A stretch of DNA of 64,000 nt from Dipetalonema caudispina (Eukaryota; Nematoda; Chromadorea; Rhabditida; Onchocercidae): NCBI GenBank assembly GCA_013365325.1, contig JABVXV010000051.1, positions 62,001 through 126,000 of the forward strand. The letters are read 5' to 3'. Both the position numbers and the translations under genes were made by a program. A model generated the notes under the pieces. That model saw nothing but the letters and a program-made list of their open reading frames with translations, had not been told where the DNA came from and searched no databases. Position 1 is the first letter of the stretch. Each line of letters opens with the position of its first letter. Positions 12,775 through 27,300 of this stretch are shown here, one piece after another.

Positions 12775-15700
12775 ATGGCAGAATTGGAAGAGGGTAACAT
12801 TGCCAATCATGGATCTGGAAGTTTCGAGATTAGTCAGAAAAGTGATGACAGTACTGCTTTAAGTTCGATTCAATCCGGTTATGTGTGTTTTTAAGTTTAT
12901 TTCTATTAAAATTTAGTCTCAGGTTGTAGACAAACTATTTGGGAAAGCATGAGCGGGAGAGGGGAAAATTAGATTTGTCAGACAGCTCGACTGGATAGAA
13001 AGAGTTGCAACACTGCTCAATGAGTTCGAGACTATAAGTAAAGAGGACTTTAAATTAATTTCCTTATAGCAGAGACTGTAATGTAGAAAATATAAGGGAA
13101 AAAGACTGCTATATGTTTTATGTTTCAGCCGGTCGCTGAGACAAGCAGTGAGGTTAGAGATTCAAAAGGTGTCATTGAAGATGATAGTGAAAACGATAAC
13201 TTTTCGTCTCATTCGCATTTTTCATCACAAGAGTTTGTTTTTACAGTAAAATGTCTGGTGGCTAACTTATGATCGTAGCTTTTTATAAGAAGTGTAAATA
13301 TTTTGAGGCTACTTTTCGATGCACCGTTTGAGCACAGGTGCAGTCAAATATATGTCTTATTCATGTTTGAAATCTCGTGGTTTAAAGAAGGCTTGGTATA
13401 TGGTAATGAGGGTTGATCAGAGTTATTCAGGAGAAAAAGACTAGTGAAAGTTGATCAGAGGGTAAAACCTAAGTTTTTATTTGCTGCTCAAAATCTGTTG
13501 AATGTAGTGGGTCTGATTCAGGACTGAGGGAGAAGTGAAAGAGGACAACGCTCTTGACTGCGTTGAAAATTTGGAACAATACTCCAGAGAGAAAGAGAAG
13601 ATTGACGATGATCATATAAATCCAACAAATAAGGATAGTGAGGCGGAAAAGGCAAATACAAATCATGAAAGAGATGATAGCGGTTCTGACAGAGACGAGG
13701 GTTAGTGATAAAGCTTTGTGGTTAAATGTATGAAGTAGATATTGCGGTTCCAATTTTTGGATATAATTTTCGCTTTTATATTCCTAAACACATTTTATTC
13801 ATAAAAGTTTTCAAAAATTCTTTTTTTTATAAGTAAAAGAGTGTTGCTTAAAAGGAAGAAAATTGCAGACAAACAGGCCGGTCCATCGAAACCGCGGCGT
13901 ATCATGTTGTCCAGCGATGAAGAAGATAATATAGATGTCGTGCCGGCAACAGCAAAGTCAAGGTGATTGCACTGCTGATAATTCCTTTTCATAAGGATAT
14001 TTACTCTTGATAAAAACGAGTTTCACGCAAAAAGTGATGCCTATGTTTGACATTTGAACATCTTGTACTTCTCTGTCAGCGTGGCATTTGCCTTAAGAAA
14101 GGAAATAAGTGGGTTTTAAGTAAATTCCGCATTCTGTATCCCTAATGATATTTTATTCCTGATTCGCTTGTAGCCGTGTCTTTTTTTCCAGAGGTGATTC
14201 AGAATCGGAGGGTGATGGAGAGCTTGCTGAAGTTGGTGTTGGTGAACTGATGACCAATATATTTGGGGAGGATAGCGATGATGAAAAAGAAGATGAAGAT
14301 GCGGTTCAAGCACAGTATCGGGTAAATAATTTCTTGCAGCTTTTGAAGTAACTTTTTGTAGCATATAAGATTTTCAACATCTAGTCCGCTTTGTTTTTCT
14401 TCTTGAGGGGTTTGAATTCAAAATATTGGCAATTACCGTAACTCTAACATTTCGGTCTATTCAGTACAATAGTTAATCCTGACAGACTAGAAATGGTGGA
14501 AGACAAAAATCTGTTTATTGCTTTTAATATTTTTCTTTTAATGTCAGGCTGAAGGAAACGGTCCAGAAGGAGATGATGACGAGCCCCGATATGTTCGTGA
14601 TGAAAATGACGAAGATGATGGGTAAAATTTTTACTGCAAACAAAGCAATTTTTTAACAGAGTAGAAATGTTACTGTCGTCCATTGACTTCTATTGATAGA
14701 TTATATCAAAAAATTATTCATAATGCAGACGAGTTTGGGATTTTGATACGATGATGCGTGAAAAGAAAGCAGAGCGACGAAGACCAAGAAGGCGGCGACG
14801 CGATGGTTCCATTGATGTTGGTGGAGCCTATGATGATCAAATTAAAATGCTTATTGATGCTATGAAAGCCGCAGCAAAGGTATTATTCGTAATTTATATT
14901 TTTTAGATGCGCGAAAATAAAGTAATTCCTAATTACTGTTGATATATGTACGGTTCATGTATATTCTTCAATATTTTTTGCATCTACTTAATAACTTTCA
15001 TATTTAATGGAAGAGCGTAGCCATCTTCCATTGTACATTCATATGCTGTCTCGATTATAAAATTTAATGTAATATTTAACTGTAATAAAATTGTAATTAT
15101 AATCATGAAATAATTTAGGACGACCGTCACTCTAATATGGAGCGTCGACCCGCATTGCAAAAGCGTAAAATGCTACCACACGTAAAAGCAATGTTAATAA
15201 AACACGATTTAATGGAGGCTGTGATTGGTAAGTTAATTTTGCCGATTAAAATATTTCGAGTAGTGTTAGTTATTGTCGAGATGAAATACGAGCATTTTGT
15301 TAGCATCCGTGCCAAACTACGTGTTCTGCCCCAAATTAAATGTTCTAAAAGATCTTACTCCACTTTGCTAAAATGCTTCATTTGGGTTTTGAGAATCTTC
15401 TAGAAAACATTCTAAATATCTAAAAAATCCTCAATATTTTTCTAGATAATGGTGTAATGAATGTAATATCAGAGTGGTTGGCACCGTTACCTGATAAATC
15501 ATTGCCCGCATTAGAAATCCGGACAGATTTGTTAAAAATCCTGCAAGATTTTAATCGATTGGAACCGGGGACTTTGAAACAATCCGGATTAGGACGTGCT
15601 GTAATGCTGCTTTATAAGCACCCACGAGAAACTAAGGAGAACAAAGCTCTTGCTGCACGGCTGATTAGTGATTGGGCGAGGCCTATTTTCCAGGTCTGTA

Positions 15701-16750
15701 ACTTTTTATTCTTGATTTTTCCTCGGTATACACTTCACTTCCTTATGAATTATTTTAACAATTACGAAGTTCCCTGTGTATTTTCGAAAAAACCTTACAC
15801 TGACACAGCGAGTCGATAAAATGGTATGGTAATACTTAAGGTGGTGTGATTACTGAAAGATTCATTGCATGAAATTGAATTATTGGAATTATTTTTCTTT
15901 CATACAATTTAGTGATTGCCTCTGTTAGATTTGGATGGGATTTCTGGGTGAAAATTGCTATGGAATAAGTTAAAATATAGGTTGAAATTGGTATGAAATA
16001 AATTATAATATAACTATTCAATTTGCAAATGGGATCGTGATACTACATATATATTTATTATGAAATTCGAAATCCTTTATATGATGGTCTAGGACAAAAT
16101 ATAGTCGAGTATTATTCTTGAATATATTTGCTCTTCTGTTTTCAGCTCGATACAGATTTCCGTTCAATGACAAAAGATGAGCGTATACAGCGTGATTATG
16201 CGCAACTACCAGAAGCTAAACGGCGACGCTTAGAGTAATTTTAATTATTGCATAAATGAACATGTTGACATTACTGTTTTATATTGACTGTGATATTAAC
16301 GGTGCTGGGTTATCATGCAGTTGTTAAATTTTCTAGGATTGGTTTCAGTATTTGCCTTTGAAAATCGGAAATTCCGTATTATTAAAATTACGAAGATTAT
16401 TATGTTTCACCTTGATGCAAACGTGTCACTTGGATAGTGTCATGTATGTGTAATTGACGTTATTTTGAAACCTTTTTAGTGCCGGATCGGAAAGTTCGGA
16501 TGCTGAAAAGGAGATATCAGAACCTCGTCCTGGTGACAAAGGTTTCATAATGCGTGCACGTGTACCACGACCGTCTCAGAAGGATTATGTTGTACGCCCT
16601 AAGAGTAATGTCGAAGGCCAATTTCGTGGAGCAACGAAAAATCGTTCAAATAGTCGATTTGATCGAACACAAAGGGAATTCAAAGAACGTACAAAACAGC
16701 AACGGACACAACGAGCCGTTGCTGTAAGTATTAATCGTGTTAACTTATGA
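12775..16750 (+). CDS. iws-1: IWS1-like transcription elongation factor
   Basis: IWS1 binds Spt6 and travels with RNA polymerase II, linking elongation to histone modification and mRNA processing in the nucleus. Eleven exons keep phase throughout: 12775-12882, 13129-13232, 13522-13700, 13869-13962, 14192-14321, 14548-14621, 14729-14879, 15119-15227, 15446-15693, 16146-16234 and 16480-16750, giving 518 aa. The N-terminal half is acidic and Ser-rich ([21 protein letters not shown]) and probably disordered. [11 protein letters not shown] motif and a [11 protein letters not shown] segment precede the TFIIS N-terminal-like domain at about residues 287-399 ([32 protein letters not shown]). The C-terminus has the conserved [18 protein letters not shown] block and a basic tail. 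Vertebrate IWS1 is longer, mainly from a repeated acidic N-terminus. The exon 2 donor (GTTTGT at 13233) was chosen on phase; a GTAAAA donor at 13246 with a weaker acceptor is an alternative. Confidence 0.93.
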
Positions 16751-19011
16751 TTAATATCTAATATTTTATTGCATTATTTCGGTTGTAAGATGCGAAGTCG
16801 CAATAAGCCAATAATGCATAGGACTTCGGAAGTTTTTCAAACAGAAGAATAGGCATTTCTTTCTGGTTTTTCTGTTCAGCTATAGCTGATGTCAGGTCCG
16901 ATAAAATTTTTGCAATATTCTTTTGTTTGCGATACGTAAAAACTTATTTCAATTTTTGTCCGACATTGTATTAAATTTTTGAGTTGTTTTACTCACAGGA
17001 TGACTTTATTATTCACCGCCTGCGAGTGGTAAGATTTTTTTTGTGGCGTATTCTTACAGTGTATTGTTAAAGATCAAAAATCAGTTCTTTGGTGTCCCAC
17101 TTTTTTTCCGTAGAAACCATCAGCTTTCAGATAGATTCGTCAACAATTATAAACATTAAAAATTAGTTTTTCTAATCAGAAGACCATATAGTGATCCAGT
17201 CCTTGTGTTTTAGAACCGGTCCGAAGTCATCTTTTTAAACTAATATAACAAACTTTTCGGTCAATTGTACTTTTATTACCAACTTGTATGTTCAGTTATA
17301 GAATGTCCAATGTTTGTTTATTCTAAGGTTGCATTTCTCGTGCATCCTTAATAAATTTGAATGAAATTTTGGATGTTTTATCGTCATCTCTTATAAATTT
17401 CTATAAAACAAAAGTTGATTTAGCACATTGGAGCTATTCTTATTCGTCTTGGCACGCCATCATTTAGCTGTGACTTTTTTTTTCCTTTTAAATGAATTGT
17501 TTTTGCAATTTCCAATTGGAAAAGAAAATGAGATCATTTCATCTTATATGTTCCATGCGTTCTAATTAAATTTAGTTGCAATACAATGTATATTGAATAA
17601 ACGTGCTTAACTGACATAATTATGTTCTTTCTATCGTCTCAAGCAATTCGTCCTAAAAGCTTATCATTCTGACTCTAATACGTACATAATGGTTATAAAA
17701 TTCGTATCAATGTGACATTGACTATAATAAGTTTCGTGGTAAATAGTTTTTGCAATTTTAAATTCAACTTGACCATAACATGTAATATACAGATATTATA
17801 AATACAAGACAGGAAATGATATATCTTAGGAATTATTGAGAAATTGAATGTATTTATTGATTATTACATCATAACATGGATACATTCTAGCGTGTAGCAG
17901 TAATTTAAATACAGTAAATACGGTTTAGAATTTAAAAATCCCTGAAAATGATGCGCGTAATAAATGCAAGTTTGGTAGGGTTATTTTTTTAAAAAAAAAA
18001 AAAAAAAAAACATGTTGTTCCATAAAAAATTGCATGGTGGCCCTATCAAAGAAATGTATGTTGTGTATTCTACAACGCGCTAATGATAATGGGACAGGTC
18101 GATAATATGTGACAGTTTTTTTCATTTGAAGGGTTTAATTACTTTGTCATTATTATTAAATTCTCACTTCTATTCTTTTTTATGATTATTTATTCCCGAA
18201 TCAATGAAATTATGATGTTTCCTGGGAAAGATATGTATTATTTTAAAGCTATTTGACCTAATTTACTTGTTTTAACAATTGAATAATATGATAATAAAAA
18301 AGAAGTGTTACATAGATGTAATTAATTATACTTCCTCCAGTGTCTAATCATACCAAATTTCATATTATATCAATACATATGGATATTTTGTTGGTAACTA
18401 ATTAATTAGATATTTGAATGGGAATAGGTAGGGAGTACTTTTTTGTTTGTTTTATCCGAACAAATAGTTGAATGAATTAAAGATAAGTTGTTTATGTGCA
18501 GCTGATAAATAGTAATGATGATGATGAAAACTGGTATAACAGTGCGTAGGAGAAATATGTTGCTTATCATATGATCATTGAGTAGCATCATCATCTCTCA
18601 CATGATATATGACAATTTATTCGTATTGTTGGTAAATTGATTTAATTTAAACGGACTACTTTTAAATTTAAATTTAAATTTATGCAAAATTACCCTTATC
18701 TTTGTAATATTTTACTTTTGTTTATTAAAAGTTGGGTTAACTTTATTAGCAAATTTCTTCCTTATATAAGTAATTCAAAAAAGATTAGATTTATTTTGAT
18801 ATACCTGATTTAAAACAACAAATATATTTCAAGTTTTCGGAATCATTTATTTTTTATTTTTTTTTTTTTCTGAGATAAGATTGAGCTTTCCAATGTTATA
18901 TCAATTGGTGACATTGAGTTTTTCAGCTTTCAGTGAATTAAGCCAAAACATTTATTTACAGTGAATAATACCGTTGGATGCTGCTGAAGTTGTTGTCAAG
19001 CAAATATGCAT
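16751..19011. other. Intergenic region between iws-1 and the RING gene
   Basis: AT-rich. Its left part must hold the iws-1 3' UTR and its right part the promoter of the RING ligase. It contains a run of about 19 A near 17991-18010 and a short (AAATTT)n stretch near 18660-18680. No gene could be supported. Confidence 0.55.
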
Positions 19012-22000
19012 ATGTACAGTATTTCCGTTAACTGTGAAACTTTTACGCTATTCATACTTTTTGTTTTCATCAGATCAACGTATGAGCAATATATTATTGA
19101 AGTGGTATGTTCTTCAAAAATGAAATTATGTTAATGTTTCTAAAATTACGTAAATCGAATTGGGTAGCTTATCGCAACGTTAGGAATGCTAATGTTGGAT
19201 GTTGTTGTTGACTAAAATAGAAAGGATTACTTTTGCGAACTTCAAGTAAGTTCGTGTGAAACTAATACGTGTTAGTAATTGAGTTAGGCTTATTGAATTC
19301 GTGAGAAGGTAGTGGATTAGGTAGAAAGATTTAGCTGACTATTCTCATGATCCATTTTTTAGAGAAGGACGTATAATTGCTTGATTATTGAGAAAGTGAA
19401 AGTGAAATTCAGAGTGTTAAAATGATCGCTTTAGTAGTTTAGAAAATTGTATAACTAATAGTTCAAATTTGATTTGAATGCATTGTTGATATTGGTGTTT
19501 TCATTTTAGCTGAAACTGCCACATTAATTGATGATATAATAGTTTTTGTAGAAGAGGAAAACTGAAGTGAATAACGGACTTTAAATGTTTATATTTTGAT
19601 TTCCTTTCAAAGTTCAATGAAAAAATTTGCAGTGGGAGCCGAGACCAGGTGGGTTTCAAGCCGTATTGCAATGCGATGCAACAGGTGCCGATTTCGGAGG
19701 TGAAATTCCGATGTTAAGTTTCAGTGCTAATGAAACTGGTTGTGCGTATTTTACAGCACCTGAAGATTCTTGTCAGGATACTTTCGTAAGTGTATTTCAT
19801 TTGAAATATCACTTTGAAGAATCAATTCGCCATTGGTTCTTCCATATCGTATGCGAAATCTACGATAAGAGCACGTATGCGGATTGTTTTCCAGCTCTGT
19901 TGATTTTTTTTTTTTTCTCGCTACCAGGGGATAGATAGATTTAACCATACCCTGTTAGGCCTATTTCAGAATTACGATTTCTGATTGTCGTTGAATGACT
20001 GTTATTCGTTGTGGTTAGGTTTTTCATAAGAGACTTTTTAAATCCGCTCTTAGGGTTTTTCTCAAAGAGGCAGTCATCCCGCCTAGTCCCAGAAGATTGG
20101 AAATATCGTGTTGCCTTGGGATGGACAAATACGCAGTCGTAATCCAGATGCTGGGATATGGCTAGAACAAAACTTCCTGCTTGCAAGTGATAAATATTGG
20201 AAAGAGAAGCATTTACAGAATAATCGGACCGGGTGTATCAATTATTACGCAGTGGTACCTCGTGGTAATTGTAGCTTTTCCGAAAAAGTAAGCACTATGT
20301 TACTTGTTAGTTTTTGCTATGTAGTTTTTCCGTATATTTTTGGCTCTTCTTAGGACTTCAAAAGTTATTGCCTATACATTAGCAATTAAGAAAGAATAAT
20401 TGTTCACTGTGTTATATGTGAATTAAATAAAAAATAGTTCTCACTGTTCTGTCATTGATAAGAAAGCAATAATCATCTGAGTGCAAAATTTAGGCATACC
20501 ATGCACAACGGGGATATCCAGATCCGTACAGTGCGCTGATTATATTTAACGATGATGGCCATTCACCGGTACCAATGGCTGGCAGTAAGTATGCAGATCA
20601 AATTGTGATTCCAGTCGTAATGGTAAGCCATGCTTGCATGACAAATATGATGGATCGTTTTTCGGCTGAGAAAGGGTTAGTTTAAAGTAGCATTTTTTTT
20701 TAAATTTTCATTAACTTTTCGTCCTTCTTCATGCTTTATTTGTTTTCGTTTGTTTACTCAGCTCTTCTTTCGTATCTTTTCATTACTCTGTATTTTTCAT
20801 CAACTACGCCTCCTACCATTCGATGAAGAAAGAGGCAGCATTTGAGATGCTAATCCTTATTTTTCATTTCTCTAAGCTCGGTAAATATTCAAAGTACTGA
20901 AGAGTCTGTATATAAGGATTCATTTTATTATTACTTTTTTTGAAAGCTAAGGTGCTTTTCTTATCCATAATTATTGTTTCTTCTTTCAAAATACATCTAT
21001 TTTGATTAAATTATGCTCCTGTTTTATGCTTTTCCAGATATGTAGTTGCGATACGCGCTATTCCCGGTTACTACGATCTTGTTAAATATCTTATCCCTTT
21101 GATCGCTGTCGTTGCATTTTGCTTTGTTGTGCTTTGTATATCACTGGTAAGTAATCATCCAAACCCAAACAAATTGTTTTGGATATCCTTAGCCGCTACA
21201 AATTTTGTGTATCATTTTTGCCTTGATATGATGTTAGGTTTGTTACCTTTTAGAAGTTACTGATGAATCTTCAGAAGCGTCGGCACTTAGCGAAGAAAGG
21301 AAAAAATTGTGATTTCTGACACCTGAAACTTCTGGATAGTTAGCCTCATTGGCTGTGTAAAAATTCTTATGTTGCTTTAAAATATTTATTATTTGTTTTA
21401 GGCAGTACGAGTATGTCGCGAGCGTCGACATTTAGCAAAGAAGAGATTATCGAAGCGAAATCTGAAAAAGTTGCCAGTCAAAAAGTTTAGAAAAGGTTAT
21501 GTGCTTTCCAACATAAACCAAAAAAACTGGTTCATTAGAATTATACTTCATAAATACTCGTTAAATTTCTCCAAAATCTTTCCTTTTCATTTATTAGGTT
21601 CTCCTAGGTTCTTTTCATCATTAAACTGCCGACTAACTCTTTTTGATCTCTCAGTTTTTATTACTTTGTTTGGCCGTCATATCTCAGTTCTTTCTCAGCG
21701 TCCCTGGAGTTCCCAAAATATGCTGTCTTCCTTGCCTGTCTCTTTATTATTTTTATATTTGTTTGCTTACTGCAAAACCGCTAACAACCAGTTCAACAGG
21801 TAGATTATAGTGAGTCTGTAAACCACTCACATCGTATTCCTTCTTTGTTGAACTATGCTTAGTTGTGTCCAGCATTGTCCGGGATAATATACTGAATGTG
21901 CGTTTGGTCATTTTTTTTGGTTATAATTAGTTATGTGCTGAATTTTTCTCAATAAAGTTTGAACCGGAAAGTTTATTAATTCAGGTTTTTTTCAGGTGAT

Positions 22001-24348
22001 ATAGAGGAATCATGCGCTATATGCATCGATGATTTTGTTGATGGAGAAAAGTTGCGTATCTTACCATGTAATCATGGTAAAATATTCAGGTTTTATGAAC
22101 TGAAGATAGCATTGTTGTGAATTCCAATTCACTACAAATTTTTTTTGTTTGTGAGATATCATTAGAAAGCGTCAATGATTTACACTGTTACTAGGGTTTT
22201 AATGGAAAGCATAAATGATTTATGCGCCTTATTCAGCTTACCATTGCAAGTGCATCGATCCTTGGCTGACGAAAGTTCGAAAAGTTTGTCCTATATGCAA
22301 ACGAAAGGTTTTATCGTCGGGAGAATCTGATTCGTCAGACTCTGATAATGATGGACGCGATTCCACATCAGCGTCTGGTTCTACAGCGGTATATCGTGAA
22401 AACGCTCCATTGCTTCGTAATGCTGAAGCGGTAGGTTTTTCTACTTCTGTTCACTTGTTTTAAACAATTAGAATTCTTACTGACTCGAATATATTGTGAT
22501 TTTTTTCAGAATGATAGATTGTTGCTTTTATTTAGTTTTGAACTGAGAACTTTTTTAAAGATAATCTTTATTTCAACTGTGTATGCTAAGCCTAAGTTTT
22601 CTTTTGCAGTTGGCATCTGGAAATCCGTCAGCACCCACCCAGAGAGTAGGACTGCAAAGAAATATGCAAGGTAATAAGCACTGCATTGCTTGGACAAACT
22701 CAATTTATGAGAAATTTATTTCGTGAAAGAAAAGCTTGTGTTTGAATAATACTTTCTTTCTCAAACTATTATTTAATTTACTACTAGATATGTTTTCAGG
22801 TGGACGTAGGCCACCTTTACGCGTGATTATAACATCGCCTGCTGATACTCCTTTGCCAGCACCTGGAACAGGTTATGTAATTACCACTGATGGGGAAATT
22901 CGTGAAACTGGTGGTACCAATACAATATCAAGTCGAATTGAAGCAGTTTCCGAAACTTTGCGTCGAACTTTACGCCCTTATTATCAGCAAATTGTCAGTA
23001 GATCGATACGTGTTCCATGGAGAAGTGCGACGAGAGATCTGGTAAGTTTGTACAGTTTTACTATTTAATTTATGGAAGACTGCATGGAGATTATTATATG
23101 GTACAACAGAATAGGATGGAGCAGTAACGGGTGTCTATTCTGGAAATTTTTCCTATAGTTGGGATTCGAGTTAAGCTTTCTAGAAGTATTGGTTATTGAA
23201 ATAATCTATACTTTTGGTAATAAAGCGGCAACTTAATTATTACTGATCTTCATTGTTTCTTTGTTTCAGGGATGCGCATCTGGACCGAATGCACAAAGAC
23301 CTTTTGTAGTCGACAATAATGCTTTTGATGAAAATAGTGAAGCACTCAATGTAGGTTCTTGTTTTGAAATTTAAGCTCTTTTTTTTCATTTTTAGATCAG
23401 TCAGAATATTTTTATTGCTACTGTTTAAAGTAAAACTGAATCTGCAGATAGCAGAAGGCTCTTCTGCTGTTGTTCAACGTGAGCCTGAAGCTGTAGGTAT
23501 TTTTCCTTCGGAAGGGATTGTGGTGAGTGAAAGAAGTCGTCATTTAAACGCAGCTTCTAGCGGACTAACGTGTGCCGAGCCTGAATTAGATGTCGGATTA
23601 TCCGCTGACAATCAGCAAAATGTAGGTATTTTGTTCTTCCAAAACTTTTCCAGAGCTTTTAAGAGCAGTTACTGTATAAAATCTGCAATTCATTTTCAAA
23701 ATCCAAACAATTTTTGTCTTTTCCTACGTTTCTTACACCTTTATTGTTTTCATCAAACTGTCAACTTGCTGCACATTATCAGTGAATGAGAATTCGTGCT
23801 CGATTATAATGAGAACAGTATGCTAGCCATTTTTGCATATCCCTTTGAAAGTGAATATTTTGCAGGCTACTACTATTGAAGAAGTTTATACTGGCGAACC
23901 TAATGCAACTGTGTCAGTATATTCCAGAAGACATGGGTATGACATTTAAACTTTTTTTGATGAGTAATGCTGTCTTATAAACTTTTTTGGTAAAGAAAAT
24001 TTGTTAAAAGCAGTCATATTGGCCACCAAAAGCCCTTTGAATCCCTGAATTATGATAATATGAGATTTCAGTTCTTGTGCTGTTAACTATATATGCAAGT
24101 GTTGTGTTTTGGTATAATAGGATTGAGGGTACACTCCAGCCTTTCTTTAATCGTTTGATTTGCTTTTAATTCTAATTAGGAATGCATTTAATTGAAAATG
24201 AATCTTCCTCCGTTGTAGTGCAACTTCAGTGTCCGCTAATTTAATTTCAACTGTTAACGGTTCGACAGAACATGATTTGAATACTGGCGAACAAGCTTTA
24301 ATGGGTGAATATGGAGCTGCAAGCAATGTCCAGCAAAAGCATAATTGA
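19012..24348 (+). CDS. RNF13: PA-TM-RING E3 ubiquitin ligase, RNF13/RNF167 type
   Basis: A membrane ubiquitin ligase of endosomes and lysosomes. Fourteen phase-consistent exons (19012-19104, 19633-19785, 20093-20287, 20494-20675, 21038-21146, 21402-21495, 21996-22076, 22237-22430, 22610-22670, 22800-23041, 23270-23350, 23448-23621, 23866-23936, 24219-24348) give 619 aa. Residues 1-25 are a signal peptide (LFILFVF core). The luminal protease-associated domain includes [16 protein letters not shown] and [11 protein letters not shown]. One membrane segment lies near 223-245 ([19 protein letters not shown]). A basic linker ends in [12 protein letters not shown], very like vertebrate RNF13. The RING-H2 has all eight ligands: C282, C285, C300, H302, H305, C308, C320 and C323. 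The tail of almost 300 residues is Ser/Asp-rich and then low in recognisable domains, much longer than in vertebrate RNF13. The start was chosen because it yields the signal peptide and enters exon 2 in phase. Confidence 0.92.
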
Positions 24349-27300
24349 GACTAGTCAGGATGATATTGTTTTTTGCGGTTTTCATTTCTTGTCATTTTAA
24401 ATGGTTTGGGCTCAGCCAATTAGGGTTCATTTCGGAGGTGTGTAGTGTTTACTGGCCAGTTATTGGAGAAAGAGGTTTACTTTATTTCCATATCAAAAAA
24501 GATGGAAGAAATTGAAATTTGTCAGTCTAAGTATAGTAACTTATTGAATGCAAGTTTTGTGGGCTTTCTGAGTAAATTTTAAATTGTTAGCAAATCGACC
24601 AAGTAGTAATTGATGATGCTTCGGTTCCATCTTTTCGCTCTTAATTAGTTTTCCAAAGTAGCTTGCTGAACAAGTTTCCCAATTATCATTTCAACGGTGC
24701 AACTGATATCCGGTGCATTTGTGAATCGGCAATTCGAATTGTTTGTGATATTTCAGTTTCAGATTTATTACTGAAAAATGTTTGAAGGTTTTTAAACCTT
24801 GTTTCTCTTTTCTTATTCCTTATATTCCATTCTGATCCAGAAACGCTCGGGATATGGTAGAATAGGGATGGAAAGGGTATGACATACAAAAAGTGGCATG
24901 ACATATTCACAAACTCATCTATAATATACATACATAACCGATTATCCAAGTTTTTTATATGACTTTATTTAAAATGTTTGTGCACTTGATATGCACTTAG
25001 TTACCTAAAAAGTAGTGCAGTATACTTAGAATTAAATTTGATACCGGGATGTATAGAAAGGGAAATAAACCATGGAGGAAGTAAGCTTAGAAATATATTT
25101 GAGAAGTAATATAATTTGCATGCAAGATAACTGTGACAGCAGTAGCTTTCAGTGTTGATCACGGAAGGTAGTGTTAACACCTGTATTTAACTTTCAAACA
25201 ATGATCAAAATTTATATGATGTATTCGATAAGTATTTGCTGCTGAAGCACGAAATCGAAAATAATAGCTATCATTCTTCGTTTGGATAGATAGCTTATTG
25301 GTTTGTATATCATAAAAATATTTTGAAAAATTTTTTTCAACGTTTTGTGTACCGTGGATTTACAAAGTTTTTAAAAAAGTTCTGTTGACAATTCATCTTT
25401 ATTTAAAATCATTTAAGATTTTGAAAAAAGAAGATCATCCCATGGGATGACATGTGGTGCAGTTTTACATTGCGTTTACATCGAATTTCGAAATTTACAT
25501 CAAGAAGTTTTTAAAAAAAATTTGGCTTGGAAAAGAGCAGCGCGTTTTGATGACACATTCGACTAGAAATTTTCGCTTTTTAAAAGATTACTGACATTTT
25601 TCATTAATGCTCACCATTTCAACGACCTGAATTTCTTCGTTGTCTTTCTACTCTCTTTTTTTCTTTCATTTATTCTTATGTTATTATCAATTTCTACATT
25701 ACTGCTCCTGCTGCTGCTACTATATATATATATATATACATACATACACATGGCGGTATTTTATGATTTCTTCATTTTTGGTTTCTTTCTCTTTATAGTT
25801 GCATAATTGACTGGGAGCTTTATTAGAATTTAATTAGGGACTGGATTTCTTTGAAATTTTTCTTTAATTAAAATTTTCCTAATTTTTATAATATAATTTC
25901 GATTTAAATATTGTCTGGTTGATTGAATTGTTTCTGATGTTCTTCATAACACATAAATTTTAATTTTTTCTCTTTTGGCTTTTGATATTTGTAAAATTAA
26001 CTATGCTTGATGGAATCGACGATAGGTTAAGACCTTTAATGCTGCTGACGATGAGTTAATTTTTAGCTATGCAAGATGAAAAATTGCAATATGATATATA
26101 TATATATATATTTTTTTTGTCCGTTTTAGGATATACATACTGTATATGAAATTCGATGATATTGTTATCACGTGTAATGCTGAGTCTATATCGTACTCAA
26201 ATGTTTACTTCTACATTCATTTATTTCAAACTGTAAATATTTGTATAAAATAATTTACCATTCCTTGTTATCCTGTTTTAATTGACTTGCTTAGAAGGAT
26301 ACTATTCAAGAGAAATGTCTTGAATATGTATTGATAATATGGAAGCTTTTTCAGCTTATAAAAGTGAAGGATAGATCCGATTGACTCTTGAGATGTTTTG
26401 AGGTAAAATTGTATTTTACCGACATATATTGTCATACTATTTTAATATAAGCAGTTTAATTCTTTAATCAGTGTTTTTTTGTCATTCCCATAGGGGAACT
26501 TTCGGTAAATTGACTGAACTGATCGTTTTTAATTATAAAAAGATTTCAGTTATATGTAGTGATTTCAGAATCAGTACATGAAAACACAAGACCAATTTAT
26601 TCAAATTTTTAATGCTTGCTAATTTGAATAATGAAGAAAATTCCGAAAATTTTTGGTAGAGGAAGTAAAGTTTCAATACATTTGACGACGGAACAATCTA
26701 TAAAATCGGGATTTTGTTTGAAATTTCCAGGGAAAAGCTGGGGAATAGAGCGCATAATAATACTGGTTATAAGCTGGAAGTGTATTAAGGCGAAACAATG
26801 CTAATCATTCATAGGTTTTCCGAATTACTGCATATTCATATATTAATATTTCTTGGGATTGTTTAGATTTTAAAATGAATAAAGTTTAAAAGTTGCAAAA
26901 ATAATTGCTTCTTCCTGGTATTATGTGACTATATTAGCACTAAAAAGTAGCTTTCTTGTACAAACTGATCAGTAGTAATTACGGAAGGGAAAAATAAATA
27001 AATTAGAAATTGGAGTAAATAAAAGAATGTGTGCATTTAAAATTATAGATGAGGATATATAAAAATTGAGACAGTGTATTTCTACTAAGCATACTGCTTT
27101 TTTCTCTTATACATACATATAAATTATAGAAACGAACGATTTGAATTCAAATTAAATTTAAATGTAAATGGAGAGGACAGTATTGTGTAATATACTTATT
27201 TATTTGTTATACATTTGTTTATTTGTTTATCCGGATCTTACCTTGCATTAATTTCAATTATCTACTTATTTATTTATTCTACTACGAAATTATTTTCTTA

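Noticed and set aside
15127..15315. Minus-strand ORF over an IWS1 exon
   Set aside because: Shadow of the plus-strand exon 15119-15227, which encodes the conserved IWS1 domain.
18132..18142. GGTTTAATTAC, the first 11 bases of the nematode SL1 leader
   Set aside because: The match stops there; the rest of the leader and its donor site are absent, and such an AT-rich 11-mer can occur by chance.
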